Shown piece by piece: positions 1-6,659 of a stretch of DNA of 7,920 nt (positions are counted from its first letter, which is position 1; the number at the start of each line of letters is the position of its first letter). The stretch covers positions 1 to 7,920 of the forward strand of contig CAYSHT010000102.1 in NCBI GenBank assembly GCA_964430915.1, written 5' to 3'. The stretch comes from JAFGBH01 sp964430915 (lineage in GTDB: Bacteria; Desulfobacterota; Syntrophia; Syntrophales; UBA2210). Below the pieces are notes generated by a model. The model was not told where the DNA came from. It did not search any database and saw nothing but the letters and a program-made list of their open reading frames with translations. The position numbers and the translations under genes are program-made.

Positions 1-751
1 AATCTTCGATTATGGTATAGACATCAGGATGATCGCAGACGCTTCCCGCTAGAATCAGCCTCTTTTCGCCTTTGCCCTTCCCGGAGCGTCCCCCCTTTTT
101 CAGCGCTTCTGTCAAGAGGGATAGTTTCGCCAGAAGATCGTCCCGTTCCATTATCATCGATGCCCGAGTGACGGCATAAAGGTCCCTTCCGCTCAGGATC
201 CCGGGTTCTTTTGAGTGCATCTCATACACAACCTTGAGAGATCTCCGTATTTCGTTGTACCTTGTTATCGCTTCATTCAGTTTTTCATCCGTGATTTTGA
301 CGCCGAGGCCCTTTTCGAGATCGCGTCGGAACTTTTTCAGGACGTCGGCGAAATATTCCCTTGAACTCTCGGTGTTGAGCTTGACCGGAAGGACCACATC
401 GGCAAAAAACCCGAAGTTCGTATTCAGACGCCATATATCTGAAAGCCTCTGAATAGAATCACAGGTATGGGGAAATACCGTCCCATCGAGAAAATCCAGT
501 CTCCCTCCCAGCGCCTCTTCCAGCGCTCCCCTGACAAGCGAGCAGCAATAGGGCTGCAGGTGGGAATCGGCCAGCGTAATATCGCCCTCCGTCCCGAAAA
601 GCCTCATCGGGTGCGCACCCGATGCTGATATGATCTCCTCGGGTGTATAGGAGCAGAAGTATCCTATTATTCTTTTACCGCTCTTCTTCAGTTCCCTTGC
701 ATACTCGTAGGGATTCTCCACCACTCGATAAAAATCATTGAGTACTTCCAT
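1..751 (-). CDS. 2-hydroxyacyl-CoA dehydratase / benzoyl-CoA reductase family subunit (HgdB/BcrC-like), C-terminus cut off by window edge
   Basis: Reading the minus strand from the ATG at 751-749 gives 250 codons without a stop, running off the left edge. The protein matches the pattern of the D-component family (HgdA/HgdB, BcrB/BcrC), whose members carry a [4Fe-4S] cluster and perform ATP-driven radical reductions or dehydrations of CoA thioesters in the cytoplasm. Visible marks are GYFCSYTPEEIISASGA (residues 30-46), then HLQPYCC (64-70), FPHTCDSIQRL (93-103) and GSVCDHP (236-242). Cys33, Cys69 or Cys70 and Cys97 are the likely cluster-ligand region; Cys239 opens the second domain. Full-length members have roughly 370-430 residues, so about 40% is outside. 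A good ribosome site (AAGGAGAA, complement of 755-762) supports the start. It is divergent from the acyl-CoA ligase. The partner subunit and the ATP-dependent activator would be expected further left. Substrate (2-hydroxyacyl-CoA or aromatic acyl-CoA) cannot be told from sequence. Confidence 0.88.
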   Translation of the reverse strand, partial: MEVLNDFYRVVENPYEYARELKKSGKRIIGYFCSYTPEEIISASGAHPMRLFGTEGDITLADSHLQPYCCSLVRGALEEALGGRLDFLDGTVFPHTCDSIQRLSDIWRLNTNFGFFADVVLPVKLNTESSREYFADVLKKFRRDLEKGLGVKITDEKLNEAITRYNEIRRSLKVVYEMHSKEPGILSGRDLYAVTRASMIMERDDLLAKLSLLTEALKKGGRSGKGKGEKRLILAGSVCDHPDVYTIIED

Positions 752-930
752 ATATTCTCCTTATCACATTTTGGAAAAAGACAAACCGAACAATACATTT
801 GAAAAGATATATACCCCCCCGGGTAAAATCAACAGATCATTGAACAGGGTGCACATACCATTTACATGTCGAATTTTTCAATGAAAAAAAGCTTTACGCA
901 TGGTAATAGAACTGTGGGGGGAACGGCATC
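752..930. promoter_or_regulatory. divergent intergenic region between dehydratase-family gene and acyl-CoA ligase
   Basis: This 179-bp AT-rich stretch must hold the promoter of the leftward gene and probably that of the rightward ligase. Candidates for the rightward direction are TTGAAC (840-845) with TACATG (863-868) at 17 bp, and TTGAAA (799-804) with TAAAAT (824-829) at a long 19 bp. Neither is convincing alone. A TATATAT run next to a block of seven C (about 808-820) could serve as a leftward -10, but I see no good -35 for it. No clear inverted-repeat operator was found. The ligase ribosome site GGGGGGA lies at 915-921. Confidence 0.35.
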
Positions 931-2649
931 ATGTACGAGAAAAAACCGTGGTTAAAATTCTACGGTGATGTTCCTGTATCTATCGATTATCCCCGCATCA
1001 GCATACATGAATCCCTCATGCGGTCAGTGGAAAAAGATCCCGACTCCATCGCCTATGATTTTATAGGGACCAGGTCTTCTTACAGAAAATTTGCTGAAGA
1101 TATAGAAAGGCTGGCGAATGCCCTTTCACACCTCGGACTTGCAAAGGGTGATTGCATCACCATAGCAATGCCGACCACCCCGCAGGGTATTATATGCTTT
1201 TATGCGGCAAACAGGCTCGGCGCCGTCGCGAGCATGATACCTCCGGAATCGACGGCCGAAGAAATCAGGTTTTACCTGAATATAAACAAAAGTAAATTTG
1301 CACTGATCCTTGATGTTACCTACCCTTCCTTCAGGAAGATAATGGGCGATACGGACCTGGAAGTCATTATAGTGACAAACGTGGGAGATTGTCTGCCCGG
1401 AACAAAAAGGATCGGTTATTATATGACAAAAGGGAGAAAAATTACCCTTTCGCCGAAGAGTTCGCACGTGATGTGGTGGAAAGAACTTATGAAAAAAAGG
1501 TACCCCCCGGCACCGGAGGAAGATGGTAATGCCGATGATCTTGCAGTGATACTCTTCAGCGGGGGGACAACGGGAATTCCCAAGGGAGTTATGCTCTCCA
1601 ATCTGAATTTCATCAGCGAAGGCATGCAGGCCGCCGCCTGGGGAAACTTCTCATCTGAAGATTCGATCCTTACCTCGCTTCCCCTCTTTCACGGATTCGG
1701 CCTGGGCGTCTGTGTCAATGCCATATTCATGGGTGGCGGCACCTGTATCATGACACCCACATCGAAACCCGAGGGCATAGCGAACCTGATCAAAAAAAAG
1801 AAACCGACTTTTATCGTCGGCGTCCCCACATTGTACGAATCTCTGAGCAAAAGCAGGAACCTTCAGGGTGCAGATCTCCGTCATCTCAAGGCCGCCTTCA
1901 GCGGTGCCGATACGCTCCCGAGACGGGTAAAGGAGGCATTTGAGGAAAGGGTCCGAACCTGTGGAGGAAAAATAAAGCTTCTCGAAGGGTATGGCCTCAC
2001 CGAGGCAGTCACCGCCGTTATGGCAACACCGCTCACGGAATACAGGGAGGGAAGTGTCGGGATACCCTACCCGGATATGCTCGCAAAGATCGTGAAAGAG
2101 GGTACGACGGAAGAGGCACCCGTCGGAGAGGATGGCGAGCTCTGCATTCAAGGACCTCCCGTAATGCTCGGGTATTTCGGCGAGCCCGAAGCAACGGCAC
2201 AAACCCTCATAAAACACGCCGACGGCAGGACATGGCTCCATACCGGCGACATCGTGAGCATGGACGAGGATGGATTCTTCTACTATAAACTGCGCCTAAA
2301 GCGGATGATCAAATCCGCCGGCATGATCGTGTATCCGGGCCAGATCGAAGAGGTACTCTTGAACCACCCGGACGTTGAAGCTGCCTGCATCATAGGAACA
2401 CCGGACCAATATCAGGGAGAAAAGGTCAAGGGATTTGTTGTCCTGAAAGAACCGTCGAGGGCGGGAAAAGAGATGGAAGAGATTCTCATAGACCACTGCA
2501 GGCAACGCCTGATACGGTGGAGCTGCCCATATGAAGTGGAATTTCGAAAAGATCTGCCCCTGACGCCGGCAGGAAAGATCGCCTTTCGTGAACTCGAAAA
2601 AGAAGAGGCCGAAAAACTGAGGTTTGAGGAAAAATCAGGAGATGAATGA
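931..2649 (+). CDS. AMP-forming acyl-CoA synthetase (acyl-CoA ligase, ANL superfamily)
   Basis: A 572-residue cytoplasmic enzyme that would activate a carboxylic acid with ATP and CoA, through an acyl-AMP intermediate, to an acyl-CoA. The order of ANL motifs is complete: the phosphate-binding loop LFSGGTTGIPKG (208-219), the aromatic/His region PLFHGFG (251-257), GYGLTE (353-358), the adenylate-binding TGD (438-440), the hinge region RLKRMIK (455-461) followed by VYPGQIEEVL, and the C-terminal catalytic lysine in LTPAGKIAFREL (Lys549). The Gly that usually precedes the hinge Arg is Leu here (Leu454). Length fits long- or medium-chain and aromatic acid ligases, and databases would probably label it 'long-chain-fatty-acid-CoA ligase', but substrate is not readable. 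The start ATG has a G-rich ribosome site 9 bases upstream. The gene lies next to a CoA-thioester radical enzyme and an ABC importer, which suggests it activates the imported acid; that is inference. Confidence 0.92.
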   Translation: MYEKKPWLKFYGDVPVSIDYPRISIHESLMRSVEKDPDSIAYDFIGTRSSYRKFAEDIERLANALSHLGLAKGDCITIAMPTTPQGIICFYAANRLGAVASMIPPESTAEEIRFYLNINKSKFALILDVTYPSFRKIMGDTDLEVIIVTNVGDCLPGTKRIGYYMTKGRKITLSPKSSHVMWWKELMKKRYPPAPEEDGNADDLAVILFSGGTTGIPKGVMLSNLNFISEGMQAAAWGNFSSEDSILTSLPLFHGFGLGVCVNAIFMGGGTCIMTPTSKPEGIANLIKKKKPTFIVGVPTLYESLSKSRNLQGADLRHLKAAFSGADTLPRRVKEAFEERVRTCGGKIKLLEGYGLTEAVTAVMATPLTEYREGSVGIPYPDMLAKIVKEGTTEEAPVGEDGELCIQGPPVMLGYFGEPEATAQTLIKHADGRTWLHTGDIVSMDEDGFFYYKLRLKRMIKSAGMIVYPGQIEEVLLNHPDVEAACIIGTPDQYQGEKVKGFVVLKEPSRAGKEMEEILIDHCRQRLIRWSCPYEVEFRKDLPLTPAGKIAFRELEKEEAEKLRFEEKSGDE

Positions 2650-2688
2650 AAAAAAAGGTGAGTATTCTAACTGATAATTTTATTTTGC

Positions 2689-2718
2689 TTGACATAAAAA
2701 ACTTCTTATTTTTATAGT
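2689..2718 (+). promoter_or_regulatory. sigma-70-like promoter for the transport cluster
   Basis: A perfect -35 box TTGACA (2689-2694) is followed after 18 bases by TATAGT (2713-2718), five of six matches to the -10 consensus, in an AT-rich stretch directly after the ligase gene. Transcription would start near 2725, leaving a leader of about 105 bases before livM at 2830. I see no strong hairpin with a T-run in 2650-2688 to end transcription from the ligase, so the transporter genes may be transcribed both from here and by read-through. Confidence 0.65.
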
Positions 2719-2829
2719 ATCATTGATGTGTGTGTTTTTAGTGAGCCGATCCATTTCCCACCATTGTTCCCTTGTTGCATATTTTCTGCATCATTTTTTT
2801 GATAAGGACTCTGAAAATGAGGTGTTCCT

Positions 2830-3900
2830 ATGGACATGAAGCGTGAGTATTACGAGGATATCGAGCTCTTCTCGAGCGGTGTAGTTCTTTTCTGGTCGGC
2901 GGCATTTCTCGTTTTTCTCTTCACCTTACCCCTCTGGTCGGAAAGCTATTACATCTATCTCCTCAACCTCATCATGGTCCATGTAATACTCGCCGTCGGA
3001 CTCAATATACTTGTAGGTTACACCGGTCAGATATCCCTTGGACACGCGGGCTTTTTTGCCATAGGGGCCTATGCTACAGTCTTTCTCATATCTTATTTTC
3101 ATATTCCCTTCCTCATTGCACTGCCTGTTGCAGGTCTGATCGCCGCCTTTTTTGGATTCCTTCTCGGACTCCCGGCGCTGAGGCTGGAAGGTCCCTATCT
3201 CGCAATCGCGACCCTCGGTTTTGGCCTTGCCATAATGCATATCATCGGGAGATGGGACATCTTCGGGGGACGTATGGGTCTGCATGCCCCAGCACTGGAC
3301 CTGGGAATTCCACAGGCAGGATTCAGCATCATCCTGGATTCGGACATCAAGATGTACTACCTGATACTCGTCACAACCATCCTTATGGTGGTGGGAGCTA
3401 TTAACCTCATGAAGACGAGAATCGGGAGGGCCTTTGTTGCCATACGTGACAGCGACATCGCGGCAGAGGTCATGGGAGTTAATCTCACCATTTATAAGAC
3501 CCTTGCCTTTGCGGTGAGCGCATTTTACGCCGGTGTTGCAGGTGGTCTCTTCGGATTCGTTCTCGGATTCTTCGACCCCTTCACCTTCAATCTTATTCTT
3601 TCCATAATCTTTCTGGTAATGGTCGTCGTAGGAGGCCTGGGCTCGATACTTGGCCCGATTATGGGGGCAACGCTTATCACCTACCTCCAATACGACTTCC
3701 TCAAAAACATCTCCGAGGCACCCTATATAGGAGATCTCCTCGTTGCATTTTCCAGAAAATGGCTCACCGTTGTCGGTCTGGAAAATCTCGGAAGCATCAT
3801 CCTCGGTCTCATTATGATAACGATCATCATATTCGAGCCTCTCGGCATGTTCGGGATATGGATACGGATAAAGAAGTATTGGAAGGCATGGCCTTTCTGA
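2830..3900 (+). CDS. livM: ABC importer permease, LivM family
   Basis: A 356-residue inner-membrane permease of the hydrophobic amino acid transporter family, the partner of LivH in the membrane channel. Hydrophobic spans alternate with short loops through the protein. Recognisable LivM marks are GLNILVGYTGQISLGHAGF (57-75), the LPALRLEGPYLAIATLG stretch (114-130), the cytoplasmic coupling loop GRAFVAIRDSDIAAEVMGV (199-217) that contacts the ATPase, and VVVGGLGSILGPIMGA (265-280), with PLGMFG near the C-terminus. Ribosome site GAGGTG (2819-2824) lies 5 bases before the chosen ATG; the in-frame ATG at 2836 is a less well spaced alternative. It is first in the cluster, 29 bases ahead of livH, the reverse of the common livH-livM order. 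The real substrate may be an organic or aromatic acid rather than an amino acid. Confidence 0.95.
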   Translation: MDMKREYYEDIELFSSGVVLFWSAAFLVFLFTLPLWSESYYIYLLNLIMVHVILAVGLNILVGYTGQISLGHAGFFAIGAYATVFLISYFHIPFLIALPVAGLIAAFFGFLLGLPALRLEGPYLAIATLGFGLAIMHIIGRWDIFGGRMGLHAPALDLGIPQAGFSIILDSDIKMYYLILVTTILMVVGAINLMKTRIGRAFVAIRDSDIAAEVMGVNLTIYKTLAFAVSAFYAGVAGGLFGFVLGFFDPFTFNLILSIIFLVMVVVGGLGSILGPIMGATLITYLQYDFLKNISEAPYIGDLLVAFSRKWLTVVGLENLGSIILGLIMITIIIFEPLGMFGIWIRIKKYWKAWPF

Positions 3901-3929
3901 TCGCAATATAAAAATAAGGTGGGAACAAC

Positions 3930-4802
3930 ATGATAGGACAACTCATCGTTGAGGGATTGGCAATTGGCGCGTGTTATGGTCTGTTTGCCATAGCCTTCGT
4001 AATTATTTACAAAACATCTGATGTGATAAATTTCGCTCAGGGTGAGATGGCGATGGTCTCCACCTTCGTGGCATATCATATACTCACCTTTTACCAGTAT
4101 CCATTCTGGCTTTCTTTTATCCTCACCATGGTATTCGCCGTTCTGCTCGGAATCGTAGTGGAATTTGCCTTTCTCCGCCCGGCAAAGGAACCGTCTGTAC
4201 TCGGACTCATCGTGATTACGCTGGGTGCGGAAATGTTCCTCATGGGACTGGCAGGCTGGAAATGGGGCGCCGAGCAAAAGGCCTTTCATTTCCCCATGTC
4301 CTTTCAGGTCACTCACGAACCGATCAAGGGCGTCATAATAAACGACTGGGCCATAGGGGTTTTTGTGACGACAGCTATTCTAATGGTTGTACTCTACCTC
4401 TTTTTTAAATATACCCGTCTCGGCGTTGCAATGAAGGCAACCCAGCAGAATAAAAATGCCGCCAAGATAATGGGGATAAGGGTCGAAAGGGTATTTTCCT
4501 TCGCCTGGGGTCTCAGCTCTCTTCTGGGAGCGGTGGCTGCCATGTTTTTTGCCGCTCGGGCTACGCTGGACCCCAATTTCATGATGGAACCCTTTCTGAG
4601 AGCATTTGCGGCGGCAGTACTGGGAGGCCTCATGAGCATTCCCGGCGTTGTGATAGGCGGAGGGCTCTTCGGTCTGATAGAGAATTTCTTCGGTTACATG
4701 TGGCCGGAATGGAAACCGATTGTTGCCTTTCTCGTCATTATAATTGTCCTCTGTATAAGGCCAAGCGGACTTTTTGCGAAGCATTACGTGAAAAAGGTTT
4801 AG
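3930..4802 (+). CDS. livH: ABC importer permease, LivH family
   Basis: A 290-residue inner-membrane permease that pairs with LivM. Typical LivH segments are present: GLAIGACYGLFAIAFVIIYK (9-28) followed by VINFAQGEMAM (32-42), the coupling-loop region RLGVAMKATQQNKNAAKIMG (163-182), FAAAVLGGLMSIPGVVIGG (226-244) and a C-terminal RPSGLFA (277-283). Length is normal for the family. The ribosome site AAGGTGGG (3916-3923) lies 6 bases before the ATG, 29 bases after the livM stop, so the two are surely co-transcribed. The stop codon (4800-4802) shares its last base with an in-frame GTG of the next gene, suggesting coupled translation. No ATPase gene (livG, livF) is present in the window. Confidence 0.95.
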   Translation: MIGQLIVEGLAIGACYGLFAIAFVIIYKTSDVINFAQGEMAMVSTFVAYHILTFYQYPFWLSFILTMVFAVLLGIVVEFAFLRPAKEPSVLGLIVITLGAEMFLMGLAGWKWGAEQKAFHFPMSFQVTHEPIKGVIINDWAIGVFVTTAILMVVLYLFFKYTRLGVAMKATQQNKNAAKIMGIRVERVFSFAWGLSSLLGAVAAMFFAARATLDPNFMMEPFLRAFAAAVLGGLMSIPGVVIGGGLFGLIENFFGYMWPEWKPIVAFLVIIIVLCIRPSGLFAKHYVKKV

Positions 4803-4813
4803 TGAAAGACCCT

Positions 4814-5269
4814 ATGATGAGAATGAGAATTTTTGTCCTTCTTCCGACGCTCGCTTCCCTTTGCTTCATCGGTCTTCTCGGGTGTGCCTCCACTAATAAG
4901 GATATGGGGCTGTTCTTTGAAAAACCGATCATAGAAAAGGCTGTTCGCGAATATTTTGATGCTGAGATAGAGAGGAACCTCAAAAAAGTGTATGAATCTC
5001 TTGCTCCATCATCCAGCTACAGGCTCTCTCACACCTACGAAGAGTATCTGGCTGAAATGGAATCCTCTCCTGTCAGGATAAGAGCATATGACATTATTGA
5101 AATACATGACCTGAGGGTGAACGAGGACAGGGAGCAATACCCCTCGGTCGAAAAATTTGCCCGTGTCGAGGTGGAGATAACTTTTTTCTATACAGACACT
5201 GAAGACAATCTTAGCGTCAATTTTGACTTCAGGTTTATCAAGGAAAAGGGGAGGTGGTATAAGGACTAA
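4814..5269 (+). CDS. small lipoprotein, possible NTF2-like domain, in the transporter operon
   Basis: The protein of about 151 residues begins with a short basic stretch and a hydrophobic segment ending in LLGCAS, a lipobox with Cys24. It should be lipidated; Ala at +2 rather than Asp points to the outer membrane if E. coli-like sorting applies. The mature part is hydrophilic: a helical start (EKAVREYFDAEIERNLKKVY), a Tyr-rich middle, and a beta-rich end finishing KEKGRWYKD. That layout, alternating strands and a final 'GRWY' resembles NTF2-like/SnoaL-like small domains, but this is a resemblance by eye. The start is uncertain: GTG 4802 overlaps the livH stop and has AAGG four bases upstream, while ATG 4814, 4817 and 4823 all give plausible signal peptides. 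Position between the permease and binding-protein genes suggests a transport-related role, which is not known for standard Liv systems. I do not recognise a named family. Confidence 0.8.
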   Translation: MMRMRIFVLLPTLASLCFIGLLGCASTNKDMGLFFEKPIIEKAVREYFDAEIERNLKKVYESLAPSSSYRLSHTYEEYLAEMESSPVRIRAYDIIEIHDLRVNEDREQYPSVEKFARVEVEITFFYTDTEDNLSVNFDFRFIKEKGRWYKD

Positions 5270-5301
5270 CTACCTGAAACAAATTATTATGATGTTGAAT
5301 G

Positions 5302-5320
5302 ACCTGATAATTATTCAGGT
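5302..5320 (+). other. small stem-loop before the first binding-protein gene
   Basis: ACCTGA (5302-5307) and TCAGGT (5315-5320) form a 6-bp perfect stem with a 7-base AT loop. A further copy of ACCTGA lies at 5272-5277, just after the lipoprotein stop, and could pair with the same right arm instead. There is no T-run, so it is not a typical terminator. It could affect mRNA processing between the membrane-protein and the binding-protein parts of the transcript, or be chance. Confidence 0.35.
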
Positions 5321-5348
5321 TGAGATATTGGATTTCCGGGAGTCTAAA
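5320..5348 (+). promoter_or_regulatory. possible internal promoter for the binding-protein genes
   Basis: TTGAGA (5320-5325) and TCTAAA (5343-5348) are spaced 17 bp, with five of six and four of six matches to the sigma-70 boxes. Transcription would begin only a few bases before the AAGGAGG ribosome site at 5359-5365. A separate promoter would fit the usual need for more binding protein than permease, but the match is modest. Confidence 0.25.
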
Positions 5349-5370
5349 AACATAAAACAAGGAGGGTAAT

Positions 5371-6567
5371 ATGAAAACGAAGAGGCATTTGTTTGTAATG
5401 GTCGCGTTTTCCATCGCTTTACTTCTGGTCCTTGCATCTCCGGGCCTGGCAGGAAAGGCAGGTTTCGATAAAAAAGAGATCAGGATAGCGCAGTGGGGAC
5501 CGCAGACGGGGCCCGCCGCACCATGGGGCTCTGTTGCAAGGGGGAGTGCTATTCTCTTTAATCTTGTCAATGAAGAGGGTGGCATTCACGGAAGGAAGAT
5601 AAAATATTTTATCCGGGACGACCAGTACAATCCGGCGCTGTGTAAAGCCGCTGTCAAAGAGCTGGTTGAGAGAAAAGGGATTTTTGCCTTTGTGGGCGGT
5701 GTATCGAGCGCGAGCGGCCTCGCCGTGAAAGATTATCTTGCCGATAACAAGGTTATCTGGGTCGGTCCGTCAACCGCAGTTAACGAGTATGTATTCCCCG
5801 TAAGCCCCTATCTCTTTGCCGTCTATCCCCTCTATCAGGACGAGGCAAGTATTCTTACCAAATATCTTGTGGAGAAAATGAAGCTCAAGAAGATCGGATT
5901 CTTCTATCAGAACGATTCCTACGGCAAGAACGGCCTGACCGGATGCAAGGCCCGGCTTAAAACCTACGGGATGGAACTGGTGGAGGAAATTCCCGTCGAA
6001 CCCGGTGAAAAGGATCTTGCATCACAGATGCTGAGATTCAAAAATTCAGGCGCCGAAACGGTCATTATGTGGGTGAATCCCACCATCGCAACCATTGCGC
6101 TTAAGACTTGTGCCACGATTGACTATAAACCTCAGTGGGCTTCGTCGGATACACTTTCCGATTATCCCCTCATGTTCAAAATCACGGAGGGCCTCTGGGA
6201 GGGTGTTATAACCGGGGCCTTCGCACTTACACCCGACTCCAACGATCCTTCGATGGTGAAATACCGTGAGGCGGCGAAGAGAATGTCACCTGAAGAACGG
6301 TGGGGGACTTTCTACTTCGCGGGTATCGCCTTTGCCGAACCGCTTGTAGAGGCGCTGAAGATGGTGGGAAAAGACCTAAGTACCGAGGCCTGCCTGAAGG
6401 CATTGAATTCCATCCAGGGCTTCCAGGGTATAGGGCCCAAGATATACTGGAGCGAGGATATGCATCAGGGTTCAGATTCCGTCATGATCACGAAATGCGG
6501 ACCTGGTGCCAGTTATGAAGTCCTCCAGGACTGGACGGCAAACGATCTGGCCACCTGGAAAAAGTAA
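5371..6567 (+). CDS. livK: periplasmic substrate-binding protein of a Liv-type ABC importer, copy 1
   Basis: A 398-residue type I periplasmic binding protein (LivK-like, Peripla_BP_6 type), which captures the substrate outside the membrane and delivers it to LivH/LivM. The N-terminus MKTKR, a hydrophobic core and SPGLA before Gly28 form a signal peptide with likely cleavage after Ala27. The mature start KKEIRIAQWGPQTGPAAPWG (31-50) is the ligand-pocket loop region typical of the family, followed by NEEGGIHGRKIKY and the YNPALCKAAVKELVE helix. The middle has KKIGFFYQNDSYGKNGL, the usual second-lobe opening. The start is well supported by AAGGAGG (5359-5365) five bases upstream. About three quarters of the residues match the following gene by eye, so the pair arose by duplication. 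Its last 42 coding bases before the stop are identical to those of copy 2. Substrate is not determined; branched-chain amino acids, aromatic acids or other small carboxylates are possible. Confidence 0.93.
   Translation: MKTKRHLFVMVAFSIALLLVLASPGLAGKAGFDKKEIRIAQWGPQTGPAAPWGSVARGSAILFNLVNEEGGIHGRKIKYFIRDDQYNPALCKAAVKELVERKGIFAFVGGVSSASGLAVKDYLADNKVIWVGPSTAVNEYVFPVSPYLFAVYPLYQDEASILTKYLVEKMKLKKIGFFYQNDSYGKNGLTGCKARLKTYGMELVEEIPVEPGEKDLASQMLRFKNSGAETVIMWVNPTIATIALKTCATIDYKPQWASSDTLSDYPLMFKITEGLWEGVITGAFALTPDSNDPSMVKYREAAKRMSPEERWGTFYFAGIAFAEPLVEALKMVGKDLSTEACLKALNSIQGFQGIGPKIYWSEDMHQGSDSVMITKCGPGASYEVLQDWTANDLATWKK
6523..6564 (+). repeat. 42-bp direct repeat, copy A (3' end of first binding-protein gene)
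   Basis: The last 14 codons before the stop (residues LQDWTANDLATWKK) are identical base for base to 7830-7871 in the second binding-protein gene. Elsewhere the two genes differ at many synonymous positions, for example GAAAAGGATCTTGCATCA against GAAAAGGACCTGGCATCC. It starts and ends abruptly: the base before differs (C against A). Confidence 0.9.
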
Positions 6568-6587
6568 CAACCGTGAAGTTCTAAAAC

Positions 6588-6613
6588 GGGGCTGGCGATC
6601 ATACGTCAGCCCC
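6588..6613 (+). promoter_or_regulatory. GC-rich stem-loop between the two binding-protein genes
   Basis: GGGGCTGGCG (6588-6597) pairs with CGTCAGCCCC (6604-6613) to give a 10-bp stem with one G-T wobble and a 6-base loop (ATCATA). It begins 20 bases after the first gene's stop. There is no T-run directly downstream, so full termination is unlikely; it is more likely an intercistronic stabiliser or a partial attenuator that raises the amount of the first binding-protein message over the second. Confidence 0.7.
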
Positions 6614-6659
6614 AGCAACAAGAAATTGATGTTTTATAGATTCTTAAGAGGAGTACAAA

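Noticed and set aside
234..452. 72-codon plus-strand open frame at the left end
   Set aside because: It is antisense to the dehydratase-family gene, whose 250 codons carry clear motifs; the short frame has no ribosome site or recognisable content.
811..823. Run of seven C followed by GGG between the divergent genes
   Set aside because: Suggested a phase-variable tract or an operator, but it is short, and no imperfect repeat around it supports either idea.
1651..2241. 196-codon open frame on the minus strand inside the acyl-CoA ligase
   Set aside because: It is the complement of coding sequence holding the invariant ligase motifs, with no ribosome site or recognisable domain.
2926..3906. 326-codon open frame on the minus strand opposite livM
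   Set aside because: It lies wholly across a certain LivM gene; its product is rich in charged and Cys/His residues with no recognisable motif, as expected from the complement of a membrane-protein gene.
3723..4316. 197-codon minus-strand open frame spanning the livM-livH junction
   Set aside because: It overlaps two well-supported membrane-protein genes and the product shows no family features.
4700..4813. Longer version of the lipoprotein gene starting at 4700
   Set aside because: The extension overlaps the end of livH by about 100 bases, adds a segment unlike a signal peptide, and pushes the lipobox deep inside the protein. Starts at 4802-4823 fit a lipoprotein signal.
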